Below, piece by piece: positions 54,966 to 63,580 of a stretch of 64,000 bases of DNA. The notes beneath the pieces are model-generated. The model made no database searches. It saw only the letters and a program-made list of their open reading frames with translations, and was not told the DNA's origin. Origin of the DNA: Sphingomonas sp. Mn802worker. GTDB taxonomy: Bacteria; Pseudomonadota; Alphaproteobacteria; Sphingomonadales; Sphingomonadaceae. A program made the translations under genes and the position numbers. Each line of letters starts with the position of its first letter. Position 1 is the stretch's first letter. The DNA lies in assembly GCF_000382485.1 (NCBI RefSeq), contig NZ_AORY01000015.1, positions 124,001-188,000 of the forward strand, given 5' to 3'.

Positions 54966-56150
54966 ATGAACATGGCGGAACGGCTGGGCGTGGCGATCGT
55001 CGGCGTGGGTGGTGCGGTCGCGACCACCGCGATTGCGGGGATCGAGATGATCAAGGCGGGGTCGAACAGCCTCGACGGGCTGCCGCTAGCCGATCGCGAC
55101 GTCGCGGGCATGGTCGCGTACCGCGACCTGGAGTTCGGCGGCTGGGACCTTGCCGACGACACGCTCGGCGCGTGTGCGCTGCGGCACGGCGTGATCGGCG
55201 AGAAGGAACTGGCTGATGGCGCCGCGGTGCTCAACCAGATGCGCCCGTGGAAGGCGGCGGGGTCGACCGGTTATTGCGCCAACATCGACGGCAGCAACAA
55301 GCTGACCGGCGGACACCGCGGTGCGATTGAGCAGATCCAGGCCGATCTGGCGCGCTTCAAGGACGAGAAGAAGCTCGACCGCGTCGTCGTCGTCAATCTC
55401 GCCTCGACCGAGCGGAAGCCGGGCGACGATGCCGCGTTGCAATCGCGTGAGGCGTTCGAGCAGGGGCTCGACCAGGACGATGCCGCGATCAGCCCGGCGA
55501 TGCTCTACGCTTATGCCGCGATCGATTCAGGTACGCCCTACGCCAATTTCACGCCCTCGGTCGCCGCCGACGTCGCGCCGCTGGCGCAGTTCGCCGCCGA
55601 GCGGAACGTGCCGGTCGCGGGCAAGGACGGCAAGACTGGGCAGACGTTCATGAAGACAGTGATCGCGCCCGCGCTGCGCGATCGCGCGCTCCACGTCGAC
55701 GGCTGGTTCTCGACCAATATCCTCGGCAATTCGGACGGCCTGGCGCTCGACGATCCGAAGTCGCTGCAATCGAAGCTGGGCACCAAGAAGAGCGTGCTCA
55801 ACCAGATTCTGGGCTACCCGGTCGAGGATCACATCATCATGATCCATTATTACAAGCCGCGTGGCGACGACAAGGAAGCGTGGGACAACATCGATCTGAC
55901 CGGGTTCATGGGTCAGAAGATGCAGCTGAAGCTCAATTTCCTGTGCAAGGATTCGATCCTCGCCGCGCCGCTCGCGATCGAGATCGCGCGCTGCCTTGAT
56001 CTGGCCAAGCAGCGCGGGGAAGGCGGCGTGCAGGAGCAGATGGGGCTGTTCTTCAAGCTGCCGCAGACGCGCGGCGACTATGATCCCGTGCACGGCGTGC
56101 CCGAGCAGCAACTGATCCTCGACAATTGGCTGGGCGACAAGGGCGCGTGA
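54966..56150 (+). CDS. ino1: Inositol-3-phosphate synthase (Ino1)
   Basis: A 394-residue enzyme from the ATG at 54966. The NAD site is VAIVGVGGAVATTAIAG; the blocks RVVVVNLASTERKP, SPAMLYAYAAIDSGTPYANF, GKDGKTGQTFMKTV, WFSTNILGNSDGLALDDP and SVLNQILGYPVEDHIIMIHY are typical, with catalytic lysines in GKDGKTG and DDPKSLQSK regions. It cyclises glucose 6-phosphate to 1D-myo-inositol 3-phosphate. In bacteria this feeds inositol lipids, mycothiol, osmolytes or aminocyclitols. It is the first gene of a tightly packed operon, which suggests inositol phosphate is the starting block of that pathway. Confidence 0.95.
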   Translation: MNMAERLGVAIVGVGGAVATTAIAGIEMIKAGSNSLDGLPLADRDVAGMVAYRDLEFGGWDLADDTLGACALRHGVIGEKELADGAAVLNQMRPWKAAGSTGYCANIDGSNKLTGGHRGAIEQIQADLARFKDEKKLDRVVVVNLASTERKPGDDAALQSREAFEQGLDQDDAAISPAMLYAYAAIDSGTPYANFTPSVAADVAPLAQFAAERNVPVAGKDGKTGQTFMKTVIAPALRDRALHVDGWFSTNILGNSDGLALDDPKSLQSKLGTKKSVLNQILGYPVEDHIIMIHYYKPRGDDKEAWDNIDLTGFMGQKMQLKLNFLCKDSILAAPLAIEIARCLDLAKQRGEGGVQEQMGLFFKLPQTRGDYDPVHGVPEQQLILDNWLGDKGA

Positions 56151-57079
56151 CCGATGCGCCAGTGCTGAACGGACGCGCGGCGGAGGCGCCGGGGCTGACC
56201 CCGGCTGCCTTGCCGTTCCTGCGCGAGCTGGGTGACCTCAAACGCGTGCGATCGGCCGCCGCACCGGGATCGATCGCGGAGCGATTGTTCGTTGCCGGCT
56301 GGGCCGCGCTGGTGCGGGGCGACGACCCGGCCGAGGTGACCGCACGCGTCACCGCGGCGGCGCTGGTGTCGGCACGGCTCGGCGATCTCGATCTCGCCGC
56401 GATGCAGGCGCTGGGGATCGGTGAGCAGGCGGTCGCGGTGCTCGAGCGTGCATTCGACGAGATTGCGGACGAGGTAGCGCCATCGCTCCACCCGATGTTG
56501 CGCGCCGCACTGCCGCTCGGTCGCCCGGCGATCGGCGACACGCCCGCGTTCGTCGGCAAGCTGGCGCGGCAACCACGCGCGGGCGTGACCTGCCCGGGGC
56601 AACCGCGCATCATGCTGCAACCTCCCGAGAACCACGCCGAACACTGCCTGATGGTCGCGGTCTACGGCGTGCTGGCGAGCGCGTGGCACGATGCCGATCC
56701 GGTGCGCGTGTTCCTCGCCGGCATGGCGCACCACTTCCACAACGCCGACATGCCCGACAGCGGCTATTCGGGCGAGATGCTGCTCGGCGACGCGCTCGAC
56801 ACCGCGATTCAGCACGCGCGCGCGGCGAGCATGGCGGAGCTCGCGCCCGATCTGGCGCAGGTCATCGGCGACGCGCTCGCGCCGATCGGTGGCGACGAGA
56901 CGCCCGAGGCGCGCGCGTTCCACGTCGCCGACGTGCTCGACCGCGTGCTCGAGATCGAGCAGCACACCCGCGCCGCCCGCCTGACGATGCAGGTGGTGCT
57001 GGGCGATTACGGCCTTGTCCACGACGGTCCGGTGAAGGCATTCCACGATCGCATCCTGCTCGACGCGGGGTTGATGTGA
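56147..57079 (+). CDS. HD-domain protein with altered metal motif
   Basis: A 310-residue protein from a GTG that overlaps the ino1 stop by four bases. The C-terminal half is an HD-type helical domain: His163/His166 in NHAEHCLMVA, then H195-H196-F-H198-N-A-D201 in AHHFHNADMPDSGYSGEMLL where the usual HD pair stands, and an aspartate near residue 262 in VADVLDRVLEIEQH. HD proteins include phosphohydrolases and the diiron oxygenases MIOX and PhnZ. Since it follows inositol phosphate synthase, a phosphatase or an inositol-type oxygenase is plausible, but neither is shown. Residues 1-130 match nothing I know. Confidence 0.75.
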   Translation: MTDAPVLNGRAAEAPGLTPAALPFLRELGDLKRVRSAAAPGSIAERLFVAGWAALVRGDDPAEVTARVTAAALVSARLGDLDLAAMQALGIGEQAVAVLERAFDEIADEVAPSLHPMLRAALPLGRPAIGDTPAFVGKLARQPRAGVTCPGQPRIMLQPPENHAEHCLMVAVYGVLASAWHDADPVRVFLAGMAHHFHNADMPDSGYSGEMLLGDALDTAIQHARAASMAELAPDLAQVIGDALAPIGGDETPEARAFHVADVLDRVLEIEQHTRAARLTMQVVLGDYGLVHDGPVKAFHDRILLDAGLM

Positions 57080-58218
57080 CGGGTGAGGCGAGCCGCTGGC
57101 GCTCGCCGCTGACCGGGCGCGTGCTGGTGCACGACACGCCGCACTCGCTCGCGTGCCTGGGCGAGCGCTGGCCGGTGGTGGACGCTATCCCTTATCTGCG
57201 CACCGAAAGCGAGGGGCTGGTCGCGGTCGCGCTCGATCACCTCGACGCAGGGTGCCCCGACGACGCGCTGGTCGCGCTGCTGACCGATCAGGACGCGTGG
57301 TGGACCGGCCCTGCGACCGATCTGACCGAACTGAAGCGGCTGGTGCGTGAGCGCAACACACTCAGCTTGCGCGAGGCGATGGCGCTGCTGCGGCTGGGGC
57401 CGGTGGGGGATTATTTCGCCTATCGCTGGAGCGATCCGACCTATCTCGCCGGGCTTGCGCTGCTGGAGGCGCATTGGACGCAGCCCGCGACGGCGTTCGA
57501 GCTCGCCTGCGGGATCGGCCATTATCTGCGCGATCTGACGCGTGCGGGCGTCGCGTGCCTCGGCGCCGATGTGGTGTTCGCCAAATGCTGGCTGGCGAAG
57601 AACTGGGTCGCACCAAGCGCCGATTACGTCGTGTTCGATGCCGCCGGGGAGTGGCCGGTCGCCGACCAGAATCAAGGGGGGCAGCGCTTCGACCTCGTCA
57701 TGTGTCATGATGCCTTCTACTTCCTGCCCGATCAGCCGCGCGTGGCCGAGCGGCTGCGCGCCGTGACTGCGGAAGGTGGCGTGCTCGCGGTCAGCCACGT
57801 GCACAACGCGGGCGTGAACGGCGGGGCGAAGGGACCGGCACGATCGGGTGCGGAGTGGCGCGCCTTGTTTCCGACCGCGCAGGTGCACGACGAGCGCGCG
57901 CTGCTGTGTGCGCTGATGAAGCAGTCGGTGCCGCCGACGACCGACTGGCGCGACGATCCGGTGGTCGAGGCGTGGTCGCTGGTCGAAGGCGCGGGTGAGG
58001 CGCGCGCGATCACCGGTGGTGTGGCCATGCCGGTTGGCGACGCGACGCTGAAGCGTAATCCGCTGATCGGCGACGACGGCGAGGTCGACTGGCCCTCGCC
58101 GCGCTACCGCGACGAATATGCCGCCGGTTGCTTCTGGGCGCTGCCGGATGCGGCGCTGCCGTTCGACGCCGACGACGCGCGATTGCGCCGCCTGGTCGAC
58201 CTGCCGGAGCGGTGGTGA
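57076..58218 (+). CDS. SAM-dependent methyltransferase with extra N- and C-terminal regions
   Basis: A 380-residue protein; GTG start overlapping the previous stop by four bases. The Rossmann core has motif I as AFELACGIGHYLRDLTRAG near residue 141, motif II-like CLGADVVFAKCWLAKN, and FDLVMCHDAFYFLPDQPRVA as motif IV. The first 130 residues (SPLTGRVLVHDTPHSLACLG, AIPYLR) look like the Trm112-type beta segment that precedes some methyltransferases. The last 60 residues (TLKRNPLIGDDGEVDWPSPRY) are unassigned. The acceptor is unknown; an intermediate of the surrounding pathway is likely. Confidence 0.82.
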   Translation: MTGEASRWRSPLTGRVLVHDTPHSLACLGERWPVVDAIPYLRTESEGLVAVALDHLDAGCPDDALVALLTDQDAWWTGPATDLTELKRLVRERNTLSLREAMALLRLGPVGDYFAYRWSDPTYLAGLALLEAHWTQPATAFELACGIGHYLRDLTRAGVACLGADVVFAKCWLAKNWVAPSADYVVFDAAGEWPVADQNQGGQRFDLVMCHDAFYFLPDQPRVAERLRAVTAEGGVLAVSHVHNAGVNGGAKGPARSGAEWRALFPTAQVHDERALLCALMKQSVPPTTDWRDDPVVEAWSLVEGAGEARAITGGVAMPVGDATLKRNPLIGDDGEVDWPSPRYRDEYAAGCFWALPDAALPFDADDARLRRLVDLPERW

Positions 58219-59222
58219 TGGCTGCGCCGACGCGCTGGGGGATCGTAGGCTACGGCTGGGTCGCGCGCGACTACATGGTGCCGGGCATTGCGGCGGCGGG
58301 CGGTGTCGTGACGGCGGTCGCCGATCCGTCGCCCGCGTCGCGCGCGCGCGCAGAGGCAGCGGGGATCGCCGCCTTCGACAGGGTCGAGGAGATGCTCGCC
58401 GCGGGTGCGTGCGACCTGGTCTATGTCGCCACGCCGAACGATGCGCACGGCGCGCCGGTCACCGCCTGCGCTGCCGCGGGCGTGCCGGTGCTGTGCGAGA
58501 AGCCGATCGCGGCGACCGTGGCGCAGGCCGAGGGGATGGCCGCGTCGCTTGGGGCTACGCTCTACGGCACGGCGTTCGACCAGCGGCATCATCCCGCGCA
58601 TGTGGCGCTCGCCGAAGCGATCGCCGCCGGCGATATCGGCCGGCCGGTCGCAGTGCGGATCGTGTACGCTTGCTGGGTCGATCCGGCGTGGACGCCTGAT
58701 GGCGGTGAGCACGATAACTGGCGCGCCGATCCGGTGCGCGCGGGCGGGGGCGCGGTGATCGACCTCGCGCTGCACGGGCTCGACCTGTCCGAGCGGTTGT
58801 TGGGCGAGCCGCTCACCGACCTGTCGATCCAGTTGCAGCGCCGCATCCACGATTATCCGGTTGACGACGGCGGCATGTTGTCGGGGCGCACCGCGTCAGG
58901 CGTGCTGTTCCAATCCCATGTCGCCTATAATTGCGCCGAGGTGCTGCCGCGACGGCGGCTCGAGGTGCTGGGCGAGCGTGGGTTGCTGGTTGCGACCGAT
59001 ACGATGGGGCAGACTGCCGGCGGTACGCTGGTGCGGCGCTGCGGGAGAAGTGGCGAGGCGATGCCGGTCGCGTTCGACACTGCTACGTCGCCGTTTGCCG
59101 CGCAGGCCGCCGCGTTCATGGCGGCCGCGCGTGGCGAGCGCCACGATTTCTCGATGACCCGCGATCTCGCGCTGATGCGCTTGTTCGATCGCGCCTACAC
59201 GGAGGCTCGCCGATGGCTTTGA
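58218..59222 (+). CDS. Gfo/Idh/MocA-family oxidoreductase
   Basis: A 334-residue protein whose ATG overlaps the methyltransferase stop (TGATG). The nucleotide site is WGIVGYGWVARDYMVPGI, the family lysine is in VLCEKPIAATVAQAEGM, and the catalytic region is GGGAVIDLALHGLDLSERLL. These enzymes oxidise or reduce sugars and cyclitols, including inositol dehydrogenase, with NAD(P). Beside an inositol phosphate synthase, oxidation of an inositol or sugar hydroxyl to a ketone is the natural guess. Confidence 0.92.
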   Translation: MAAPTRWGIVGYGWVARDYMVPGIAAAGGVVTAVADPSPASRARAEAAGIAAFDRVEEMLAAGACDLVYVATPNDAHGAPVTACAAAGVPVLCEKPIAATVAQAEGMAASLGATLYGTAFDQRHHPAHVALAEAIAAGDIGRPVAVRIVYACWVDPAWTPDGGEHDNWRADPVRAGGGAVIDLALHGLDLSERLLGEPLTDLSIQLQRRIHDYPVDDGGMLSGRTASGVLFQSHVAYNCAEVLPRRRLEVLGERGLLVATDTMGQTAGGTLVRRCGRSGEAMPVAFDTATSPFAAQAAAFMAAARGERHDFSMTRDLALMRLFDRAYTEARRWL

Positions 59223-60028
59223 GCTGGTTCGCCTGCGCTAATTGCGGCTTCTGGCAGAAGCATTTCGCGCCGCCCGATTGCCCCGTCTGCACCGATGTGC
59301 GCAACGATTTGCCCGAGGACGGCTGGCGCTTCCTGCCCGAGGCGGAGGTCGCGGCCACCCACGACGGCAGCGCGCGCGAGGTCGCACCGGGGTTGTGGGC
59401 GTTCACGACGAGCCCTGAGCTCGGTCTCGCCGGCACCGGCTGGCTGATCGTCCGCGACGGCGGCAACATCGCGTTCGAGGCCGCGCCCTTCTACACCGAG
59501 GCGATGCTCGATCGGATCGAGCAACTCGGCGGCATGGCCTTCCTGTCGGCCAGTCACGCGCACGGTTACGGCGCGTTGTTCCAGCTCCAACGCCGTTTCG
59601 AGCCCGAGATCGTCGCGATCCAGCGCGACGATCTGAAGATGACCAAGGCGTTTCGCGTCACCGCGCCGTTCGACGACATGCTCGAACTCGCGCCCGGTTA
59701 CATGCTGCACCACGTCGGCGGGCATTACGAGGGGCAGGCGGCGCTCCACGACGCGCGGGCACGCCGATTGTTCTGCGGTGACATGTTCAAGATCGACCAG
59801 GATTCTGATGGCCGATCCCATGCGATTTCCAGCCACAAGGCCTTTCACAAGGATATTCCGCTGACCCATGCCGAGCTTCGTCGCTACCGCGACGTCATCG
59901 CCCCGCTCGACTTCGACGCGGTGCTGACCCCGTTCGAATACGCGCCGGAGGTGAACCGCACGGTCGCGCTCGCCGCGCTGGACGACGGCCTGGCACGTGC
60001 GCCCGGCGTGCGGCGGATTTCCTTGTGA
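59213..60028 (+). CDS. Metallo-beta-lactamase-fold protein with N-terminal zinc ribbon
   Basis: A 271-residue protein with GGAGG nine bases before its ATG, overlapping the previous gene by 10 bases. Residues 8-26 have C-x2-C-x11-C-x2-C (Cys8, 11, 23, 26), a rubredoxin or zinc-ribbon site. The rest is a metallo-beta-lactamase-like fold: SASHAHGYGALFQL stands where HxHxDH should be, keeping HxH but losing the Asp-His pair; HHVGGHYEGQAAL and RLFCGDMFKID give the later His and Asp. The metal site is therefore altered. A redox or hydrolase role is possible; function unknown. Confidence 0.78.
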   Translation: MALSWFACANCGFWQKHFAPPDCPVCTDVRNDLPEDGWRFLPEAEVAATHDGSAREVAPGLWAFTTSPELGLAGTGWLIVRDGGNIAFEAAPFYTEAMLDRIEQLGGMAFLSASHAHGYGALFQLQRRFEPEIVAIQRDDLKMTKAFRVTAPFDDMLELAPGYMLHHVGGHYEGQAALHDARARRLFCGDMFKIDQDSDGRSHAISSHKAFHKDIPLTHAELRRYRDVIAPLDFDAVLTPFEYAPEVNRTVALAALDDGLARAPGVRRISL

Positions 60029-61527
60029 ACGCGCGCGTGACGAGCGGCCTTCCCGCTGACCTCAGCGACGCGGCGCGTCGGTATCTCGAAGCGTTTCCGA
60101 AAGGCGACGTGGTTGCCTTCCCGATCCACCCGCTCGACCGGCTCGGTCTGCCGGTATGGGTGGTGGCGCTGTTCCCGGAAGACGAAGCGCTGTCGGGGAT
60201 TATGCCTTACGGTGTCGGTTACGGCGCGACCGACGAGGCGGCGGTGCTCGGTGGCCTCGGCGAGATCGCCGAAATGGTGTGGCCGACGCTGACGCTTGGG
60301 CAACGAGCCAAGACGCGCGGCAGCTATGCCGAGCTGGCGCGCTCGCTGGGTGTGCATGCCGTCGCCGATCCGTTCACGCTCTGCCTGCCCGCGGGGTCGC
60401 CGGTCGATCACGACACGGTGCTGGGATGGGTCGAGGCGAAGCGCTGGCGCGACGGCTCGACCGTGCTCGTCCCGATCGACCTCGCGGCCTATTCGTCGAA
60501 GGAGCTGTCGCCCGGCTACAAGCCGTTCACGACGATCATCTCGAACGGCATGGGCGCGGGGCCGGACCTCGACTGGGCGATCGGGCACGGTTTGTGCGAG
60601 ATTCTGCAGCGCGACGGCAACGGGCTGTTGTTCCGCGCGCTTGATCGCGGCGTGACGCTCGAGCTCGACAGCGACCTGCCCGCTTCGACGCGCGCGATCC
60701 TCGACCGGTTCGATGCCGCGGGTATTCGCGCGATCCCGAAGTTCGCGACCGACCAGTACGGCCTGCCCAACCTCTACTGCGCCGGCGTCGATGAGCGCGG
60801 CGAGCCCGCGGCGCCGATCATGGTCACCGCGTGCGGCGAGGCGTGCCACGCCGATCGCGCCGCCGCGCTCGACAAATGCCTGACCGAATTCGCCGCCAGC
60901 CGCGCGCGCAAGGCGTTCGCGCACGGCCCCGTCGACCTCGTCGCGCAGGTCGCGCCCGATGGTTATGTCGCTCGCTTCATGGCGCAGGCGGGTGGTGCTG
61001 CGAAGTCGAGCGACGGTCGCGCGTTCGAGGCGATGCGCGACTGGACCGGGCGGGGTGCGAGCGAGTTGCGCGGCTGGCTTGCCGACAATGTGCTGGCCGA
61101 GCGCTCGTCGCACCGTTTCTCCGAGCTGCCGACGCAGGCCGCACCCGACGGTCACGCGCGTGCGGCGACCGCACGTGCGGCGGTGGAGGCGGCGGGGTTC
61201 GACGTGCTCTACGTCGACATGTCGCCGGCCGACCGCTCGGTTACGGTCGTCAAGGTGATCGTGCCCGGCATGGAGGTCGAGACGATGAGCTATTACCGTA
61301 TCGGCGCGCGCAACACCGAAAAGCTGCTCGCGCTCGACTCGCCGCTGATCCAGTTCGGGCGCGAGGAGGGGGCGGCGCTGCGGCGCATCCGGCTGTCGCC
61401 GGCGGACGCGGAGCGGTTGAACCATCCGCTGTTCGACACCGCGGCTGCCGATCGGCTCGTGGGCCCGCTCTACCCGCTGTACCGCGAGCCCGAGGCGCAT
61501 CACGTCGCGTGGAAGGCGGGCGCATGA
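60025..61527 (+). CDS. YcaO-family ATP-dependent amide-activating protein
   Basis: A 500-residue protein from a GTG that overlaps the previous stop by four bases. The YcaO ATP/Mg region is visible as TTIISNGMGAGPDLDWAIGH followed by GLCEILQRDGNGLLFRAL, and later TACGEACHADRAAALDKCLT with EFAASRARKAF. YcaO enzymes phosphorylate amide oxygens to make azolines, thioamides or amidines, mostly in peptides but also in small molecules. The C-terminus (HHVAWKAGA) lacks the PxPxP end of azoline-forming members, and no TfuA, E1-like or precursor peptide gene is seen in the visible operon. A small-molecule substrate in the inositol/glycoside pathway is the better guess. Confidence 0.87.
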   Translation: MNARVTSGLPADLSDAARRYLEAFPKGDVVAFPIHPLDRLGLPVWVVALFPEDEALSGIMPYGVGYGATDEAAVLGGLGEIAEMVWPTLTLGQRAKTRGSYAELARSLGVHAVADPFTLCLPAGSPVDHDTVLGWVEAKRWRDGSTVLVPIDLAAYSSKELSPGYKPFTTIISNGMGAGPDLDWAIGHGLCEILQRDGNGLLFRALDRGVTLELDSDLPASTRAILDRFDAAGIRAIPKFATDQYGLPNLYCAGVDERGEPAAPIMVTACGEACHADRAAALDKCLTEFAASRARKAFAHGPVDLVAQVAPDGYVARFMAQAGGAAKSSDGRAFEAMRDWTGRGASELRGWLADNVLAERSSHRFSELPTQAAPDGHARAATARAAVEAAGFDVLYVDMSPADRSVTVVKVIVPGMEVETMSYYRIGARNTEKLLALDSPLIQFGREEGAALRRIRLSPADAERLNHPLFDTAAADRLVGPLYPLYREPEAHHVAWKAGA

Positions 61528-62354
61528 CGTTGCGTTACGCCTACAACACCAACGGCGCGGCGAACCACCGGCTGGACGATGCGCTGCGGTTGATCGCGGA
61601 CGCGGGTTACGCCGGGGTCGCGCTGACGCTTGATCACCATCACCTCGATCCATTCGCCGAAACGTGGGAACGGGAGTGCGACCGCGTTGCGCGGTTGCTG
61701 GGTGACTTGGGGCTCGGCAGCGTGATCGAGACGGGTGCGCGTTATCTGCTCGATCCGCGGCAGAAGCACGAGCCGACGTTGATCACCCCCGACGCGGACG
61801 GACGCGCGCGCCGCGTCGCCTTCCTCAACCGCGCGCTCGATGTCGCCCGCCGGCTGGGCAGCGAGACGGTGTCGTTCTGGGCGGGGGTGCCGTTGTCCGG
61901 CGTCGATCATGCGCAGGCGCGCGTGTGGATGGACGAGGGGCTGGAGCAGGTGCTCGACCACGCCGAGGCGGTCGGGGTGGACGCGAGCTTCGAGCCAGAG
62001 CCCGGCATGCTGATCGAAACGGTCGCCGATTACGACACGCTGGTCGAGCGGCACCCGCGGCTGCGCCTCGCGCTTGATACCGGCCATTGTCTGGTCACCG
62101 AGGATATCGAGCCCGCCGATGCGATCCGCCGCTATGCGACCTGGCTTGGCACCGTTGCGATCGAGGATATGCGGCGCGGCGACCATACGCATCTGCCGTT
62201 CGGGCAGGGCGACATGAACATGCCGGCGGTGCTGAACGCGCTCGACGCGATCGGCTTCACACGCCTCGTCTGCGTGGAACTGTCGCGCGAGAGCCCGCGC
62301 GCGCATGCGGCGATCCCGGAGTCGATCGACTATCTTAAGAACCTCGCCCGGTGA
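61524..62354 (+). CDS. Xylose-isomerase-like TIM-barrel protein (sugar phosphate isomerase/epimerase)
   Basis: A 276-residue protein with ATGA overlap to ycaO. It starts LRYAYNTNGAANHRLDDALR and has the metal-binding set of this superfamily: Glu in SFEPEPGML, Asp and His in LALDTGHCLV, and Glu in CVELSRESPRAH, with GDHTHLPFGQGDM between. The family includes IolE and IolI of inositol breakdown, sugar epimerases and other isomerases. In this operon it might isomerise a keto-inositol or keto-sugar made by the dehydrogenase. Confidence 0.85.
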   Translation: MTLRYAYNTNGAANHRLDDALRLIADAGYAGVALTLDHHHLDPFAETWERECDRVARLLGDLGLGSVIETGARYLLDPRQKHEPTLITPDADGRARRVAFLNRALDVARRLGSETVSFWAGVPLSGVDHAQARVWMDEGLEQVLDHAEAVGVDASFEPEPGMLIETVADYDTLVERHPRLRLALDTGHCLVTEDIEPADAIRRYATWLGTVAIEDMRRGDHTHLPFGQGDMNMPAVLNALDAIGFTRLVCVELSRESPRAHAAIPESIDYLKNLAR

Positions 62355-62361
62355 GCGCACG

Positions 62362-63570
62362 ATGAGGGTGTGCTTCGTCTCGCGGCGGTTCTTTCCGGCG
62401 ATCTCGGGCATGTCGATCTATGCGATCAACCTGCTGCGGCAGTTGGTGGCGCAGGGGCACGACGTGACGATGGTGAGCCAATATTACGGCGATCCCAAGC
62501 GCGCGCGCGTCTACGGCGGCGGCCCGCCTCCGCCGGTCGAGGGTGTTCGCGTCATCGGGCTGGAGGCGCTGGGCGAGCAGTCGGGCGGGGACTTCGAGCG
62601 CGATGTCGAGACGATGATCAGGGCGATCACGGCCGAGCACGCGCGCGCGCCGTTCGACGTGCTGCATGCGCAATATGGCTATCCGACCGGCTGGGCGACC
62701 CTGCTCGCGGCGGAGCGGCTGGGTGTGCCGTGCGTCGTGTCGATCCAGGGCGGCGACGGGCATTGGGTCGGATCGTGCTGCGACACGCACCGCGTCGCGA
62801 TGGAACGCGTGCTCGACCATGCGGGTGCGCTGCTGATCGGCGGGAAAAGCTTCGCGCAGGAGGTGCACGACCGTCTGGGGACACCGATGGAGCGGTTCAC
62901 GATCGTGCCCGGCGCGGTCGACACCCAACGCTTCACGCCGGGCGACCGCGCATCCGATGGCGTCACACGCTTCTTCTATCACGGCCGTGTCGATCGCCGC
63001 AAAGGCGTACTCGACCTGCTCCGCGTGCTGCCGGGTGTCGCGGGCCGGTGGCATTGCACGATCTCGGGCATCGGACCCGACGTGGACGCAGCGCACGCGC
63101 TTTCCGCCGAACTGGAGCTGGGCGATCGTGTCAGCTTCACCGGCTACGCCGACTATGACAGCGTGCCCGAGCGATACCGCGACCACGACGTGTTCGTCTC
63201 GCCGACCTATGCCGAGGGGTTTTCCAACACGATCCTGGAGGCGATGGCGAGTGGGCAGGCGGTGTTGTCGTGTCGTGCGGTCGGGGTGACTGACTGCATC
63301 CGCGACGGTGAGAACGGATTGCTGGTCGAGCCGGGCGACGTGCCCGCACTGACCGCGGCGCTGTCGCGGCTCGTCATCGATAACGGCTTGCGTGAGCGGT
63401 TGGCGGCGGCGGGACTCGCCGAATGTCGTCGCGTGTACAGCTGGCACGCGGTGGGCGCGCAGATCGCGGGTATCTACGAGGACCTGCGCGGTAGCCAGCC
63501 CGCCAGGGGCATCGATCCGTACATTGCGATGACGCCATGCCGTTTCCGTGCCGAGCCGCACCTGTTGTGA
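62362..63570 (+). CDS. Family 4 glycosyltransferase
   Basis: A 402-residue GT-B enzyme from the ATG at 62362, 7 bases after the previous stop. The N-terminal domain opens MRVCFVSRRFFPAISGMSIY and has QGGDGHWVGSC; the C-terminal domain has GRVDRRKGVLDLLRVL and the GT4 E-x7-E motif in SPTYAEGFSNTILEAMASG. No membrane segment or signal peptide. MshA of mycothiol synthesis belongs to the same family and joins N-acetylglucosamine to inositol phosphate, and here too inositol phosphate synthase and a PIG-L deacetylase are in the operon; whether the reaction is the same is unknown. Confidence 0.92.
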   Translation: MRVCFVSRRFFPAISGMSIYAINLLRQLVAQGHDVTMVSQYYGDPKRARVYGGGPPPPVEGVRVIGLEALGEQSGGDFERDVETMIRAITAEHARAPFDVLHAQYGYPTGWATLLAAERLGVPCVVSIQGGDGHWVGSCCDTHRVAMERVLDHAGALLIGGKSFAQEVHDRLGTPMERFTIVPGAVDTQRFTPGDRASDGVTRFFYHGRVDRRKGVLDLLRVLPGVAGRWHCTISGIGPDVDAAHALSAELELGDRVSFTGYADYDSVPERYRDHDVFVSPTYAEGFSNTILEAMASGQAVLSCRAVGVTDCIRDGENGLLVEPGDVPALTAALSRLVIDNGLRERLAAAGLAECRRVYSWHAVGAQIAGIYEDLRGSQPARGIDPYIAMTPCRFRAEPHLL

Positions 63571-63580
63571 GCGTGGCGGC

